From the NCBI GenBank assembly GCA_032622095.1, contig CP136065.1, positions 204,948,151 to 205,012,150 of the forward strand: 64,000 nt of DNA, given 5' to 3'. The notes below the pieces were generated by a model, which saw nothing but the letters and a program-made list of their open reading frames with translations, was not told the DNA's origin and did not search any database. The stretch is from Siphonodentalium dalli (lineage: Eukaryota; Mollusca; Scaphopoda; Gadilida; Siphonodentaliidae). Made by a program: the position numbers and the translations under genes. Every line of letters begins with the position of its first letter. Positions within the stretch are counted from its first letter, which is position 1. Of the stretch, positions 1 through 11,308 are shown one piece after another.

Positions 1-224
1 TTCATGCAATAATATTTACACTCCCATATGCATTCGCTCTGTGGAACATGAATGCAGGACGGTAGTTGATCGAAATTTTGTCACATGGTGTCGCACACTG
101 ACCCCTACTTGCTTCCATTTTTGTGTAGACGCAACATGCAATGAGCTATGAGAATAACGTTGGAAATGGACACTAAATGTTCTTTGCCAATTGACTCGGT
201 TGAGTGTAAATATAAGTAATGGAT

Positions 225-366
225 GTTGATTTTGTTGCGTTTCATAGAGTATGGATGCCAGTTCGTCTGACATTTTTATGTGTGGAACGCTTTTTTTTAT
301 TTTGTGTTCCACACAAAATGTCAAACCAACTTGCATTCATACTCTATGGAACACAAGCAAATCAAC
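225..366. repeat. Imperfect palindrome, probably a MITE end
   Basis: GTTGATTTTGTTGCGTTTCA at the left edge is mirrored by a reverse-complement arm ending ATCAAC. Both arms contain a GTGTGGAAC/GTTCCACAC core and a CATAGAGTATG/CATACTCTATG block. A similar CTCTGTGGAACATGAATGC block lies at about 30-55, so the element may extend to or beyond the window edge. It sits just upstream of an exon, in presumed intron sequence. Family unknown. Confidence 0.55.
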
Positions 367-412
367 GTTCAGTTCTTAAATAAATAACTCTCCCATATTT
401 TTTGTTTTATAG

Positions 413-559
413 CAATAGACTCAACAAACAGTATTTACCGACATGGTCGCAGTCGCTCCATGGATGAGAGTCATATTGACATGACTAAAGGTGTGGAGGA
501 GAGTCAACTGACCATCAATTCTCAACCAACGATGTCATTCCTCAACTCCACAAACCATG
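413..559 (+). CDS. Internal exon of coiled-coil protein gene (exon a)
   Basis: Coding exon preceded by a pyrimidine-rich acceptor (TTTTGTTTTATAG) and followed by the donor GTTAGA. Two bases complete a codon, 48 codons are open, and one base is left over, giving phase-1 borders on both sides. The peptide is polar and Ser/Thr/Asn-rich, with a short basic run (RHGRSRS) near its start and no recognised domain. It joins in frame to exons at 2736, 8853 and 10252, which all have the same phase; this agreement is the main support. Upstream exons lie outside the window. Such a composition suggests a disordered linker in a cytosolic protein. Identity unknown. Confidence 0.7.
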
Positions 560-1002
560 GTTAGAATTTACTCTTCCCTGCTACCATCTCACATTTATCG
601 CATGGTTTTATATTAATTAGCACTCAATGTTAGGGTGAGCTATAATGTTCTAGGATTATTTATATTATAGATTATAAGACCACTTGACAGAGGGGGCTCA
701 TTCTATGAAATATGAATAATAAAATATGACACAATGCAACATTTTAGAAATTCAAACACAATTTGATTGACAACAATTTTGGGAATTCCATGAACATTCT
801 ACAGTCTTACAGCACCCCTGGCTATAGCTAGACATTACTTTTCGGCATACATCACATTTTGGTATACATATAATTTACTGCTAGATGGCAACTCCTCTTT
901 CTCTGCTCCAGCTGTTATCACACTTTGATAGTATAGTAGTACCATTTCTTCACCTGCACTAGTTTCTACTAACTTCATAATAAAATAATTACCAGATACT
1001 TA

Positions 1003-1253
1003 TCTATAATATATTTTGGAACTTCTGCCTGTGTGTATATATGTGTGTTTTAGACTCGAAAACTGCTCGACTGGTCCGACTCAAATTTCTTACTGGTATG
1101 TAGGCCTACTTTGATCCCGGGAACAATATGACCTCGCTCATATATGCTCATATAGGCATGTTTCTGGACCGATCGAACAATAGTTTGTCCAGAGGCTGTA
1201 TATTCACAAATAAATCCCAAAATAGCCCGGACGAAGTCGGGCACATCAGCTAG
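1003..1253 (+). mobile_element. Non-autonomous mini-Helitron
   Basis: Starts with TCTATAATATATT after an A and ends with CTAG before a T, the A|T insertion site expected for Helitrons. About 10 bases before the CTAG end lies a short GC-rich hairpin (CCCGGACGAAGTCGGG), the typical Helitron 3' signal. At 251 bp it has no coding capacity and would need Rep/helicase from an autonomous relative. Other copies with the same style of end are at 31310-31918 and, reversed, at 53987-54901. Confidence 0.6.
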
Positions 1254-1572
1254 TACAATATATTTTATAATAATATGTGCATAATGATGTCATGATGCCA
1301 TTACTCATTACCCATTACTGGTCTAGGTAGTACTTACAGGTACCACCAGACTTTACAAAACTTATCAATATTTTTGCAATATCTTGATATTAATAGCTTA
1401 GTATCTTAATATTGCAAATAAATGTCCTGAAGAGTAAACAATTTAAATAAAATCATCCACCCACCTGCTTAGAGGTTTGATTTGTTGATATAATTCCCAA
1501 TGCTATAATTTTGTGAGTGGTTTGCTACAGAATAGGTGTAAGTAATGCAAAAATATGAATATTATTTCAATA

Positions 1573-2402
1573 CTATAGTTAAAGCCCCTGCGAATCGAGA
1601 TTTTCATTTTGAATCAAATCTTGAATCGAATCGGGTAAAATATTCCGAATCGCCGCGAGTCTAGAATCAAATCATTGTATCGAACATATCAAGAGTGAAG
1701 GTATGTAAAATCTTGTGGAAACATGTAATCGGTAGCTGTAACAAATCAAAAACCTCATAATGATGACAGATTGTCAATAGAGTGTAATGTGAATTGAGCT
1801 TGTATTACCCAACCAGACTAATGCGTCTTCTGTGCAATAGACCATCCACAATAACATGAAATATCAAAAACAACATGAAAGCCAGTAAGCAAGAATATGC
1901 TCGCAGCTCATTCTCGTAAATTCTGATGGATTTGAATCCTTTACTGTTAGCAGTACTCTCATGTGCCTAATAATAGTGATGGATGGTGATTTATGCTGAA
2001 AATAATAATAGTGATTGCAATTTTACTCAATGTCTCAATGCCAAATAATAGTGATCGTTAATAAACGTACTGACACTATTATTAGGCACCTGAGAGTATA
2101 TGGTACAGAGATTGACAGGTTTTGCTGATTGCTCCTGTATCTAATTTCCATGCAATTACTTGTCAGTCTATTTATAGATCATTTGTGGCTGTATTTTACC
2201 TGTATTTGCGATCATTTGTTAGTATCATACAGTCTCTTCGTGCAAAAACAGTTTGGTCTGTAGAAAGCACAGTAATGCACTTGATATAAAGATATAAAAG
2301 ATCCGACCAAACTTTAATCAGGACAGCTGATTTCAAATCAAATCAGATGAAAGATTCTGAATCGAATCGATTCGCTGGGTCCTACTATAGTTTCGGATCA
2401 AT
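1573..2402. mobile_element. hAT-type non-autonomous transposon with 8-bp TSD
   Basis: The 8-bp duplication CTATAGTT occurs at 1573-1580 and 2395-2402. Between them lies an 814-bp element with related ends: AAAGCCCCTGCGAATCGA on the left and TCGATTCGCTGGGTCCTA on the right. The ends resemble those of the element at 10377-11125 (TAGGGGCCTGCGAAT), so both are one family. No transposase frame is present. A second palindromic element (1954-2098) is nested inside. Confidence 0.75.
1954..2098. repeat. Nested foldback element inside the hAT copy
   Basis: The arms TACTCTCATGTGCCTAATAA and its near-perfect reverse complement (ending GGCACCTGAGAGTA) enclose about 95 bases containing several AATAATAGTGAT repeats. 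Non-coding; family unknown. Confidence 0.65.
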
Positions 2403-2735
2403 TTTCATACATAATATATCACATTTCCTATGGTATTTACATTACCATAATTGAACAAGAAATAATAGTCAGTGGAGGTTAAAGTTATCAAAGTCATAGT
2501 CAGTCTCTATTATTGCATGCTAATGTATCAATTTTCTGGTGTTTTTGATAAATTCTCTTATAATGTCTTCAAAAACATAAAGAAACCTCACACTATAGGC
2601 TGTATATGAGGTTATCATGATCTCCAATCTACAATTGATGCTAACTTCCCCATATCCAATACTAACACACTAATATCACGATAATTCTTCACACACCTTG
2701 CACTGAATCCATCCCACATACCCTTCTATTAACAG

Positions 2736-2804
2736 GTCATCCTCGGAACACATTGTCTTTCTCCGATACTGACTCATGTAGCTCAGATGATACTATTAGT
2801 ACAG
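2736..2804 (+). CDS. Internal exon of coiled-coil protein gene (exon b)
   Basis: A 69-base exon with acceptor AACAG and donor GTAGGA. It is 2 + 66 + 1 bases, the same phase-1 arrangement as its neighbours. It encodes 22 full codons with an acidic Ser/Asp-rich run (SFSDTDSCSSDDTIST), the kind of segment often phosphorylated by CK2, although that role is inferred only. It splices in frame to the exon ending at 559 and to the one starting at 8853. A hAT MITE lies 150 bp downstream in the next intron. Confidence 0.65.
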
Positions 2805-2946
2805 GTAGGAATACTCAATAGATTTTTATTATCTTTCATTTTATTTCATATTATAGTTTTCTTTTTGATTGCTTGCTGCTATACTATTTCTGATCTGTTT
2901 GCTCTCATATATACTTAGTTGAGAACGTTGTATCATGTTAACCCAA

Positions 2947-3217
2947 GTTACTTGCAAGCCTTGAAATAGGGTGTCTGTCATTTGCAGAATGAGGTCCCCA
3001 GAGGGTGAATTTAGTGATGATACCCCGCATAGTGGGCTAGCATCACCAAATTCACCCTCTGGGAACCTCATTCTGCTGAGGTGTAAGCAGAATGAGGTCC
3101 TCAGAGGGTGAATTTGGTGATGCTAGCCCGCTATGCGGGGTAGCATCACTAAATTCACCATCTGGGGGACCTCATTCTGAAAATGACAGACACCCTATTT
3201 CAAGGCTTGGTTACTTG
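2947..3217. mobile_element. hAT-type MITE with 8-bp TSD GTTACTTG
   Basis: The direct repeat GTTACTTG (2947-2954 and 3210-3217) flanks a 255-bp element with near-perfect inverted ends beginning CAAGCCTTGAAATAGGG. Inside, each half is itself a hairpin around AGAGGGTGAATTT and its complement. A degraded copy of the same family is at 13728-14181. No coding capacity. Confidence 0.85.
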
Positions 3218-4271
3218 TTGTGGCAATATAGTTGTAATATGTATTGAATATATACAGTCCTTCGATTGTGGAAAACGGCAGGTGCGCTGCCAATTTGCGC
3301 CGCTCGTTGGAAGTTTGCAAGTGCTGTTTTGGAAGTTGAATTATATAATAATTATAAATGAGGGATTGTTATGAAAGATAATACAAGTAACAACGTTATT
3401 TGAAACAAAACATTGTTTAATTAACCATAGCATCATGCCTCTCTAATAATTGCTAGCGCAGAAAATAAATGTATAACTGAATTAAATTAACTTAAATAAA
3501 TCACCGCAATGCATGTACAATACATGCTCATAATTTCGGAAAGTTATTAATCAGACTCAAGCGAGTCAAGGTCGGTTGATTCAAAAGGCACCTCTGTGGA
3601 ATCGGAATTGGAACAGTCAGTATCAGGTCAGTATCCATGTCTGCCATGGCTAACTTATATAGTGATTAATCGACTAAAAACGCAAGCACTTTGTATAGTT
3701 GGCAGCTGTTCTTATTACGACAGTTTAACATGGGATGTACAATCATTGAGGTAGATCAAAGGTTGCCGACAAATCAAAGGTTGCCAACAAACACAATTCA
3801 ATGTCACACTTGACACACCATGTACATTACACTCACGTGATCACAGGCACCAGGCTTGCAATGGAACTACAAAGGTGCCGACAATTGGATCTGATAACTC
3901 ACTGTTGCAGTGAATTTTTTTTTATTTTTTTAATGTAATGTATAATGAATGTAACAAAAAAAAAAACAATAGTTTCAAAGTGCATCGTTGTTCTTATCCT
4001 AACTAAATAGGTAGATGTTTAACCTTTATAGTTAGTAGCTGTTATTTTCTTGTACTATTGATATACTATAGTATGCATTTTTTTTTCAATCTATAAATCT
4101 AACTAACTATATACATTCTTCTAAGAAATTAATGATTGTTTCAATCAAAAAACCAAAATATTTCTATGGAAACTATGATTCAAATTTATTTTAATAGGAC
4201 AATATTTAACAATTATAAACTTCTTGATAAGAAAGGCGTGAACTGCTGTCCTGGATGAGATTCATTGGGCC
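3218..4271. other. Intron sequence without recognised features
   Basis: Part of the long intron between exons at 2736 and 8853. AT-rich with poly-A/poly-T runs near 3920-3965 and a local repeat of AAATCAAAGGTTGCC near 3755-3790. Nothing coding is supported. Confidence 0.5.
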
Positions 4272-4660
4272 TTAACCCTTTACCCAACAGAAGGGCCCTG
4301 TGCCAATGCATTCTCTTATATATGCAAGTCGACCATAGGTCGCCTCGCATACATAAGAGAATGCATTGGCTTAACACATTAAAAATGATAAAATTGTTAA
4401 AGAATGTAAGAAAAAATGGTAAAAAGTGTTTTTTTTAGGCCAATGCATTCTCTTATATATGCGAGGCGACCTATGGTCGACTCGCATATATAAGAGAATG
4501 CATTGGCACAGGGCATAACTGTAACCATCACAATGTGGTCAATGAGCCGGTTCCAATAATATCCATATTTGTATGGTTTTATTGAGACAGACCCAAGATA
4601 ATTTAGGCTGTTGCAGCTTTATTTGGCCGTTTTTGGCCGGTTTGTTGGGTAAAGGGTTAA
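4272..4660. mobile_element. TTAA-flanked MITE, family A, copy 1
   Basis: TTAA on both sides, then inverted ends CCCTTTACCCAACA and TGTTGGGTAAAGGG. TTAA targets with ends starting CCC are typical of piggyBac-type elements, so a piggyBac origin is inferred. The interior holds two ~74-bp near-perfect hairpins (GCCAATGCATTCTCTTATAT arms, loop CGACCATAGGTCG) in opposite orientation. Very similar copies lie at 58747, 61817 and 63175 (inverted). Confidence 0.85.
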
Positions 4661-5067
4661 TCAATTAAACTCTTGAATCAATCATAGGAAAAAAGAATTT
4701 GGACACTGTCCCACTTCTTTTCAAAAGTACTAGTTATCGCGTTTGACCACTTACATGCATTTTTGTCTATATTATATTCTTGACTTAGAAACTTTTTTTT
4801 TACTAAAATAAGCTTTAAATAAATTTCCAACTCAGAACAAACTTTTATTTGCTGCCGAGAAAGAAGATTATTATCTGATATATCATTTATGAACAGAGAC
4901 TAAGAGGTTAAAATAACTCTGATCAAATAAGATGCTGATATGCTATGCACTACTAGCACTGTCAATCAAGTACTTCAAATCTATGTTTACTTCAAATTTA
5001 ATACCATTTGACAGAACTTTCATCCTGAATAGATGAAATAATAATAAGTTTGTAGTCTTCTTGTAAG
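4661..5067. other. Intron sequence without recognised features
   Basis: AT-rich, with no supported open frame, hairpin or end signature seen. Confidence 0.4.
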
Positions 5068-5971
5068 TAGTGATGATCCGATAATCAGAATTGGCCATCG
5101 GCCGATAATAGCCCATCGGAATATTAATCGTAACTCGCAGTTGAACATCGGCTATTACCGATTGTCAAAACAAATAAAAAACGTTCTAGTATCTTAGCGC
5201 AATATGCACGCTTTAATAAACGTACGCAATACAACCGTAGTATTGAATGTAAAACGCAGTTGTAACAGCCTAAAAAGAAGCCATTGGCATCATCCAAACA
5301 GTCTTGATATGATTATATATTATAAGCATGGCAATACACATGTCCGATATCTCGTGTAATATGAAGTTATTGGTTCAATCGCGTTGACACAAAATAGATT
5401 AAAAGAAAGCTTTAAACAGCTGACCTCATTACAGTGTAGCTTCCTGTTGAGCACATTTCATGTGACGTCACATGCTTTGTCAATAATTTGAAGCACACAC
5501 TGAATGAATTTGTACCTATTGGAACTTGGGAAATCTCAAACAAATATGACACCAATTATTATCCATCAATCTAAATTTAGTTAATAATCATCTTCATTCC
5601 ATACATTGTCGCAACTTACAAGCATTCAATCAAGACTTTTATACCGCATGCAAGTGTTCCTCACACGGTCATAACATTACTCTGAGTCGGCACCTTTGAT
5701 ATCTTTGTCAAAACATATACCGGTATACATCAAAGGCAGCTCACAACTGACGTCGGAAATACTTTCGCGACAGTGGTATATATTTCTTTGATGTATTTGG
5801 CTTTGGAACTATACCGGGATAGGAGTGCAATGAATGTATATAGGTCCATTATGGGAGCAAACGCACAGCGCCACAGTATATATAAACATCGGAATCGGAA
5901 ATCACGAGAATTGTGCCTCCAGTTATCGGAAATCGGTCGAATGGGTTTTTATCATTATCGGAACATCACTA
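5068..5971. mobile_element. Probable non-autonomous hAT-like element
   Basis: The ends TAGTGATGATCCGATAAT and ATTATCGGAACATCACTA are near-perfect inverted repeats, and both sub-terminal regions carry further ATCGG/CCGAT blocks. Such TAGTGATG-type ends are common in hAT elements, but I could not find a convincing 8-bp target duplication, so exact borders may differ. The small frames at 5773-6082 are not supported as genes. Confidence 0.5.
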
Positions 5972-6041
5972 TCACTACCTGTAAGTGTATTGGTCTTAGT
6001 TGCTCTTTTTCTTATATATTATATTTATTTAATCTGTTCTA

Positions 6042-6265
6042 TTAACTCTTTCATGGCAGGAGATGCGCTGGTGCAGCATTAAACATCATGTGCTAATGCA
6101 TTCTTTTATGTATGCGAGTCTCCCATAGGGAGCTTGACATATATTATAAGAGAATGCACTGGCATACAAGGTCAAGGTAAATATAGGAAACTTGCATACA
6201 TAAGAGAATGCATTGACACAGGGTTTTCGCAAAATTTTAGGAAACTCCAGTCATGGAAGTGTTAA
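6042..6265. mobile_element. TTAA-flanked MITE, family B, copy 1
   Basis: Begins TTAACTCTTTCATGGCAGG and ends CAGTCATGGAAGTGTTAA. The inner half carries degraded versions of the AATGCATTCTCTTATATATGCGAG hairpin module of family A, but the flanking arms differ. Other copies: 11309-11541, 27116-27308 and a half copy near 56050-56128. Confidence 0.7.
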
Positions 6266-7346
6266 AATATGTGTTCTGTTATTTGCATCTTGTCAAATTT
6301 GAGGGTTGAATAAGTACAATAATTATGAGTAGATTGTTTAAATATATGGAGTATGCACATTATTTTTGTTGAGAGAGCACTGTTTCTTTTAGTTTTCCTG
6401 GTTAATAAAGTTTGACTGTAGTTACGGGTTACAGGTACTTATACCTCATTATGGCCTGTAGTGGAAGTTTTATTTCAATTTTTTATATTATGACCAAAAA
6501 AAAAGATCTTTTTTTCTTCTTTTTTTTTCAAAAATATTTTGATATGTTTTTACGAACAGTCCATACTTATTGAGCATTAATTGTAATATTCATGAACTCT
6601 TAACATATCTCTGAGTGATGTGTGAAGATTGACTATCATGTAAGCATATAGTGCCATAGAACATTAAGTACATGACTACATTGAAGAAAATGAATAGCTG
6701 ATCATCATAAGTCTGGTGCAGACCTGTTTAATCTACAGGAATCTACCGGTTTGAGGCCTCATCTCCCGCACTCCCGGATTAAGCTTGTAATCTCACGGTT
6801 TTAATCAAATCAACAACAAACAAAATTTAAAAATTCTCTGAACGCGGAAGTATTTTAAATTGAAACCACATTTAAACGAGATTTTCTGAGATCAGGTATG
6901 TTCCATTGATAACCGGTGTAGACACCATTGCTTGCTTCTGGCGTTTATCATACTGCTTCTTTTGTCGCGACTAATGACTCACACTCTTTTAAAAACCTAA
7001 TAAATTAATTGAATGTATGGCAGTTTGTTTTCTTTGGGGATCAATAATTTCAATAAGCACCAGCTTTGTCTGGGCTTCACCCAAACACGCCGTGTTAGTA
7101 AATAAATGCGCAGGCTATATATACTGAGGTTGGGTTTATTTCCACAATAAATCATTCTGGTTTACTGGTGTTAAGTTTAGAAATGTCCGATGTTGTTGAT
7201 AATTTTGCGAAACGTTACCGAAATGACAGTGACTACTTGTTCTCTAATTGCCAGAAAACTCTATTCAAATGGATAGTGCTTCGACATAGACATGACTAAG
7301 GAATTGAAAACATTGTCAAAAAGAGCAGCAAGTGACTATGTTAAAG
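6266..7346. other. Intron sequence without recognised features
   Basis: AT-rich with a poly-T tract near 6505-6530. A GTCATGGAAG remnant lies at its left edge. No supported gene or transposon end. Confidence 0.4.
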
Positions 7347-7610
7347 TACAGTAATGCCCTAAGTAATCGACCTCTTAACCACAGCAGAATTATGGGTAAC
7401 TTTTCAGGATTTAGTCGGAAATATGGCTTGTTGCCATTCATCAGAAAGCTATCCCATTTAGTCAGAAATATGGCTTGTTGCCATTAATCAGAAAGCTCTC
7501 CCTGAGAGCTTTCCGATGAATGGCAACAAGCCATATTTCCAACTAAATCCTGAAAAGTTACCCATAATTCTGCTGTGGTTAAGAGGTCGATTACTTAGGG
7601 CGTTACTGTA
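7347..7610. mobile_element. TA-flanked MITE, Tc1/mariner-like
   Basis: TA then CAGTAATGCCCTAAGTAAT on the left, and its reverse complement ending GGGCGTTACTG then TA on the right. TA targets with CAGT-starting ends are typical of Tc1/mariner elements. Inverted arms run over 60 bases and enclose duplicated GGCTTGTTGCCATT blocks. Relatives form a tandem array at 42515-42945. Confidence 0.75.
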
Positions 7611-8185
7611 CATAATAATAAGAAATGAGTAAAAGATCTGGTGATTTGATTAGTAATGAACATTAGGCCTAAATGTGTGCAATCTTTATTTGTTATCTGT
7701 TTTATTTTGAAATAAATAATCAAAGAAAAAATATTCAATTATTTTTAAATTGAATAAATACATTACAAATGTGATCAGAATGTGCATTTACATTAATTCA
7801 TCCTTTGAAAAGTGTATATTAATTACATTTAACTACTTTAAAATCACTACCCGCCATTTTTCAAGGGAATAAATAGTGAAAATGTAAATTTTTTGCCTCA
7901 ATTTGTGATCTTCATGACAAGACCCTAAATCTCCATGACAGAAGGAGCAGAATCTCCCTGACAGATTTTAGGCATTAAACAGGTCTTGTCTGGTGTACTA
8001 ATTGTAACAGCAGAACAATTTTAAGGCACTGGAGGAAATTTAGGATCACTATGTTATAATAGAGAGGTGTCAATTTATAGACAACAATAACAATTGTGAA
8101 TAGTCGGGCATTAGAACATTATATGTAATCCCTATGTCATATACTAGTAGCATAATGTAATTTTTATATTAGATTAAATGAGTGT
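7611..8185. other. Intron sequence without recognised features
   Basis: AT-rich; one short repeat of CTCC(A/C)TGACAGA near 7930-7965. No gene or transposon end recognised. Confidence 0.4.
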
Positions 8186-8652
8186 ATATGTGACCCGCCA
8201 TATCAAATCCAGTCGTAAGTCGGGATTTTTTTTACCCTGTGCCAATGCATTCTCTTATATATGCGAGTCGACCATAGGTCGCCTCGCATATATAAGAGAA
8301 TGCATTGGCCTAACAATTTTTTACAATTTTAATATTTTTTTCTTGTATTCTTTAACAATTTTATAATTTCACCCATACAGAGCCCCAGACAAACATGAGC
8401 TGACGACACTCTTCTATATGCTTCTATATATGTGTGGGGCTCCCTGCAGGGTAATGGATGTTTTTTTATTTTATGTCCTAAAAATTGTAAGAAACATTTA
8501 TTTAAAAAAAATGATAAAATATTGTTAGGCCAATGCATTCTCTTATATATGCGAGGCGACCTATGGTCGACTCGCATATATAAGAGAATGCATTGGCACA
8601 GGGTAAAAATAATCCCGACTTACGACTGGATTTGATATGGCGGGTCACATAT
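8186..8652. mobile_element. Palindromic MITE (family C) with the shared hairpin module
   Basis: The ends ATATGTGACCCGCCATATC and GATATGGCGGGTCACATAT continue inward as arms of over 35 bases. Just inside them comes CCCTGTGCC...GGCACAGGG enclosing the same two 74-bp hairpins seen in the TTAA family A elements. The hairpin pair is therefore a module shared between elements with unrelated termini. Lies in the intron upstream of the 8853 exon. Non-coding. Confidence 0.8.
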
Positions 8653-8852
8653 GCATAACATTGTTCCCTCTACATTTTCTGACTATTACTAAACAAGGGA
8701 AGCTATCATAATCCATGCTTACGTTGTGCACTCAAAAAAAAAATAAAGTCCTCATTGATTCAGCATTTTTTTTATCTAAGACTCAAATAATATTTTACTT
8801 TTTGGCCTTAGAAGTGTAAATGACTGATGACTCTTCATTTCCTAATTAACAG

Positions 8853-8972
8853 GATCCGATATCACCAAAGACGGTCCCCTCTTACCAGAAACTCAACAGC
8901 TCTGTAATAGGCTAGAGGAAAAGATCAACCTCCTCACCAGAATGGGTGGCAGTCTTCAGAAAGAGAACCGAG
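8853..8972 (+). CDS. Internal exon of coiled-coil protein gene (exon c)
   Basis: A 120-base exon with acceptor TTAACAG and strong donor GTATGT, again 2 + 117 + 1 bases. The 39 full codons contain a heptad-like pattern of Leu/Ile (LCNRLEEKINLLTRMGGSL) predicting a coiled coil, so the protein probably dimerises or binds a partner through this segment. The coil continues into the next exon. Vertebrate coiled-coil adaptor proteins have similar C-terminal arrangements, but I cannot assign a family by eye. Codon use and splice sites make this the most secure exon of the set. Confidence 0.75.
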
Positions 8973-9274
8973 GTATGTACCCCCATTCAGCGCATTCTCC
9001 TCCTTCCACAGCCTTCAAATAGATGCAGGCAGAACATTTCAAAATGAACAAGAGCACTGCCAGACATGGCTTAATATGCCCATTTGCAAAGTAAATAGTT
9101 GTCCTCTTTCAATTACTAACAAAGAAAATTGGCTATCAGGTAGTAAAACCCCAAGTCGAAATTGCCCTGTACTGTGAGCAATGTTCGCGCTGTTGGTGGC
9201 CAAATTGGCCAAAAGATTGTTCATTCCAGCGCTAACACTGATAAACTAACATATAAAATATGAGTCCAATAGAG

Positions 9275-9700
9275 TAATGCAAAATATCATCTGGAAAGCA
9301 AGAATATGGAAAATTTCTAGTCGAAAAGGGCCACAGCTTTGGAAACAATCATCGAAACTCAAATTTGAACTTGGCCTGTATTTTTGTATGACTGAGCCAC
9401 ATACCAAGTTTAGTTGTGATCAAATAATCCAAACTCAAGTATCATTTCGAAACCAAAATGTTGACATAAAAATGGGATTTTCCAAGTCGAAAAAGGCCCA
9501 TAACTCTGGCAAAAAGCATTGTGCCAAACCCAAATTCGAACTTGGCCTGTATTTTGGTATGACTAAGCCACATTCCAAGTTTAGTTTTGATAAAGTAATC
9601 CAAACTCAAGTTCTCATCCGAAAACAAAATTTTTGATGGACAGACGAACGGACAAAATGATTACATAATACAGGCCGAAGGCTAATACGAAAGACCGAGG
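9275..9700. repeat. Two-unit ~171-bp tandem repeat, element-derived
   Basis: The block GAACTTGGCCTGTATTTT with its surroundings recurs 171 bases later (9368 and 9539). The second unit is followed by a tail with GGACAGACGAACGGACAAAA. Such tails after ~170-bp units are seen in many invertebrate dispersed repeats. The 119-codon frame at 9277-9636 arises because 171 is divisible by three; I do not regard it as a gene. Confidence 0.55.
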
Positions 9701-10251
9701 CCTCATAACTCGGTCAATGTGGAAACAACCAATTAATAATTATTTTATTAGCAATATTGGCAATTGTTGTTTCACAGGATGAATATATTAACATGGATAT
9801 ATACCATTGTGTGCATTAATAAATTAACAATTATTCCAGCAATTTTTATTCTTGTGAACTTTGACTGTCTGTTTCGACTGGGAATGATATTGATACGGAT
9901 ATTTATTCCCAAAATCAGTGACAGTCCTTACTGTAATTCATCCGAAAGCAATTGTAATTTATCTTCCGTTGACTCAGTATTCTTTGCTGATCGAGCTAAA
10001 TACGTCATTTACTTTACCGTTGACTTATTGGCCGACTTTTTTACTTATTGGCCATGTTTTTCACTTATTGGCCGACTTTTGTTACTTATGTTGCGGGCTG
10101 CTTTCTACTTATTGCGGCCGATAACCTATAGCTAATTAATATGATAGAGAAAACAATGTTTTTCTTTACTCCACATTAAATAAAATTGCTACAGATATAT
10201 TAATTGTAAAAACAATGTGAATTTAATTGATTTTTTTTTTTATAATTTCAG

Positions 10252-10337
10252 CCATGGCTGACATCATGGACACGCAAGGGAGGAAACTCAAAAAGTTACA
10301 TGATAATGACAAGATATTCCACAAGTTTTCAAGGTGA
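10252..10337 (+). CDS. Terminal exon of coiled-coil protein gene (exon d)
   Basis: Follows a strong acceptor (poly-T, then TATAATTTCAG). Two bases complete an Ala codon, then 27 codons (start MADIMDTQGRKLKKLHD) continue the coiled coil to a TGA at 10335-10337. An AATAAA lies a few bases later. One caution: the last codons read TTTTCAAG|GTGACA, which also looks like a splice donor, so the gene could continue, with the TGA being intronic. The phase would then change from 1 to 2, unlike all other exons here, so the stop is preferred. Confidence 0.6.
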
Positions 10338-10368
10338 CAGTGAAATAAAAAGGCGAAAATTCAAATAC

Positions 10369-11133
10369 ATGAAAAGTAGGGGCCTGCGAATCTTACAATC
10401 CCAAATCCCCGAAATCCAAATGTTGAAATCATCAATATTTATGTCGAAATTTCCCTGCAAAATAAACGAGGAACTTGTAAATACAAAAATATATTTACTT
10501 GTGTCATTGTTTGTGTATAAAGTTCAATTCTGACGAACTTGACATTTGTCTAACTGATATACTCAATCAATAATGACAATCACCAGTGGGGTTTGTCACC
10601 AGTAAGATGTGAAGACACACATGATTTTACAAGATTTATGGCTAGAGTGCCCTATACCAATCATAAATATCGCGAAAATAGCATGATGTCTTCAAGATCT
10701 ACGCTGTGTTATATAACAAAACATCAAATTATGTAACATACATTGGCTTTTGTTTACATGACACTGTGCAGCTCTTGACAATAGCATGCTATCTGCACAT
10801 TAATTATGATTTAGTATAAGTCACTGTAAGAAGATAATATGTCTACATTTTAATATTCTTTCTGTTTATGATGGTGTTACGTTGAGGATGAGAGGTGCTC
10901 CTGATGTGGAACGACATTCACTATGTACGTTTTAGACTTCAAATTTATGCGAGATCCGGAAGTGCCACAATTTGTAGCCATCTGCGTTGGTCAGCACGAA
11001 ACAAAGTGTCGCACATATTTCGTTTGAAAGCCAAACCTCAGTATTTGAAATTTTGAATACAATGATATCGAATCGAAGCTTGATGGCGATTTCGAATCGA
11101 ATATTCGAGGCTTCGCAGGCCCCTAATGAAAAG
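10369..11133. mobile_element. hAT-type non-autonomous transposon with 8-bp TSD ATGAAAAG
   Basis: Perfect direct repeats ATGAAAAG at 10369-10376 and 11126-11133 flank a 749-bp element that begins TAGGGGCCTGCGAATC and ends GCTTCGCAGGCCCCTA. Same family as 1581-2394. It lies 39 bases past the proposed stop codon of the coiled-coil gene, so it interrupts the 3' UTR or immediate flank. No transposase frame is visible. Confidence 0.85.
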
Positions 11134-11308
11134 GAACTGAATCTTCTTATGTTTGTTGTTGTTTCTTGCAACTGCTTTAAGTTAAATCAGAATTCCAATG
11201 TTCATATTGTATATATTCATATATTTATTTTTATTACCATAAATTATATACATTCCTACCTCTTGCGTTATATTTTTTTCACAATATTATGGGTGGCTGT
11301 TTCATGTA

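Larger units (their letters stand above)
560..2735 (+). other. Intron between exons a and b
   Basis: Begins GTTAGA and ends in a pyrimidine-rich tract then AACAG. It contains a mini-Helitron (1003-1253) and a hAT-type element (1581-2394). I see nothing else recognisable in 560-1000 or 2403-2735. Confidence 0.6.

Noticed and set aside
9277-9636. 119-codon plus-strand frame in the left intron
   Set aside because: Spans a 171-bp tandem repeat (a multiple of three) with no splice or domain support.
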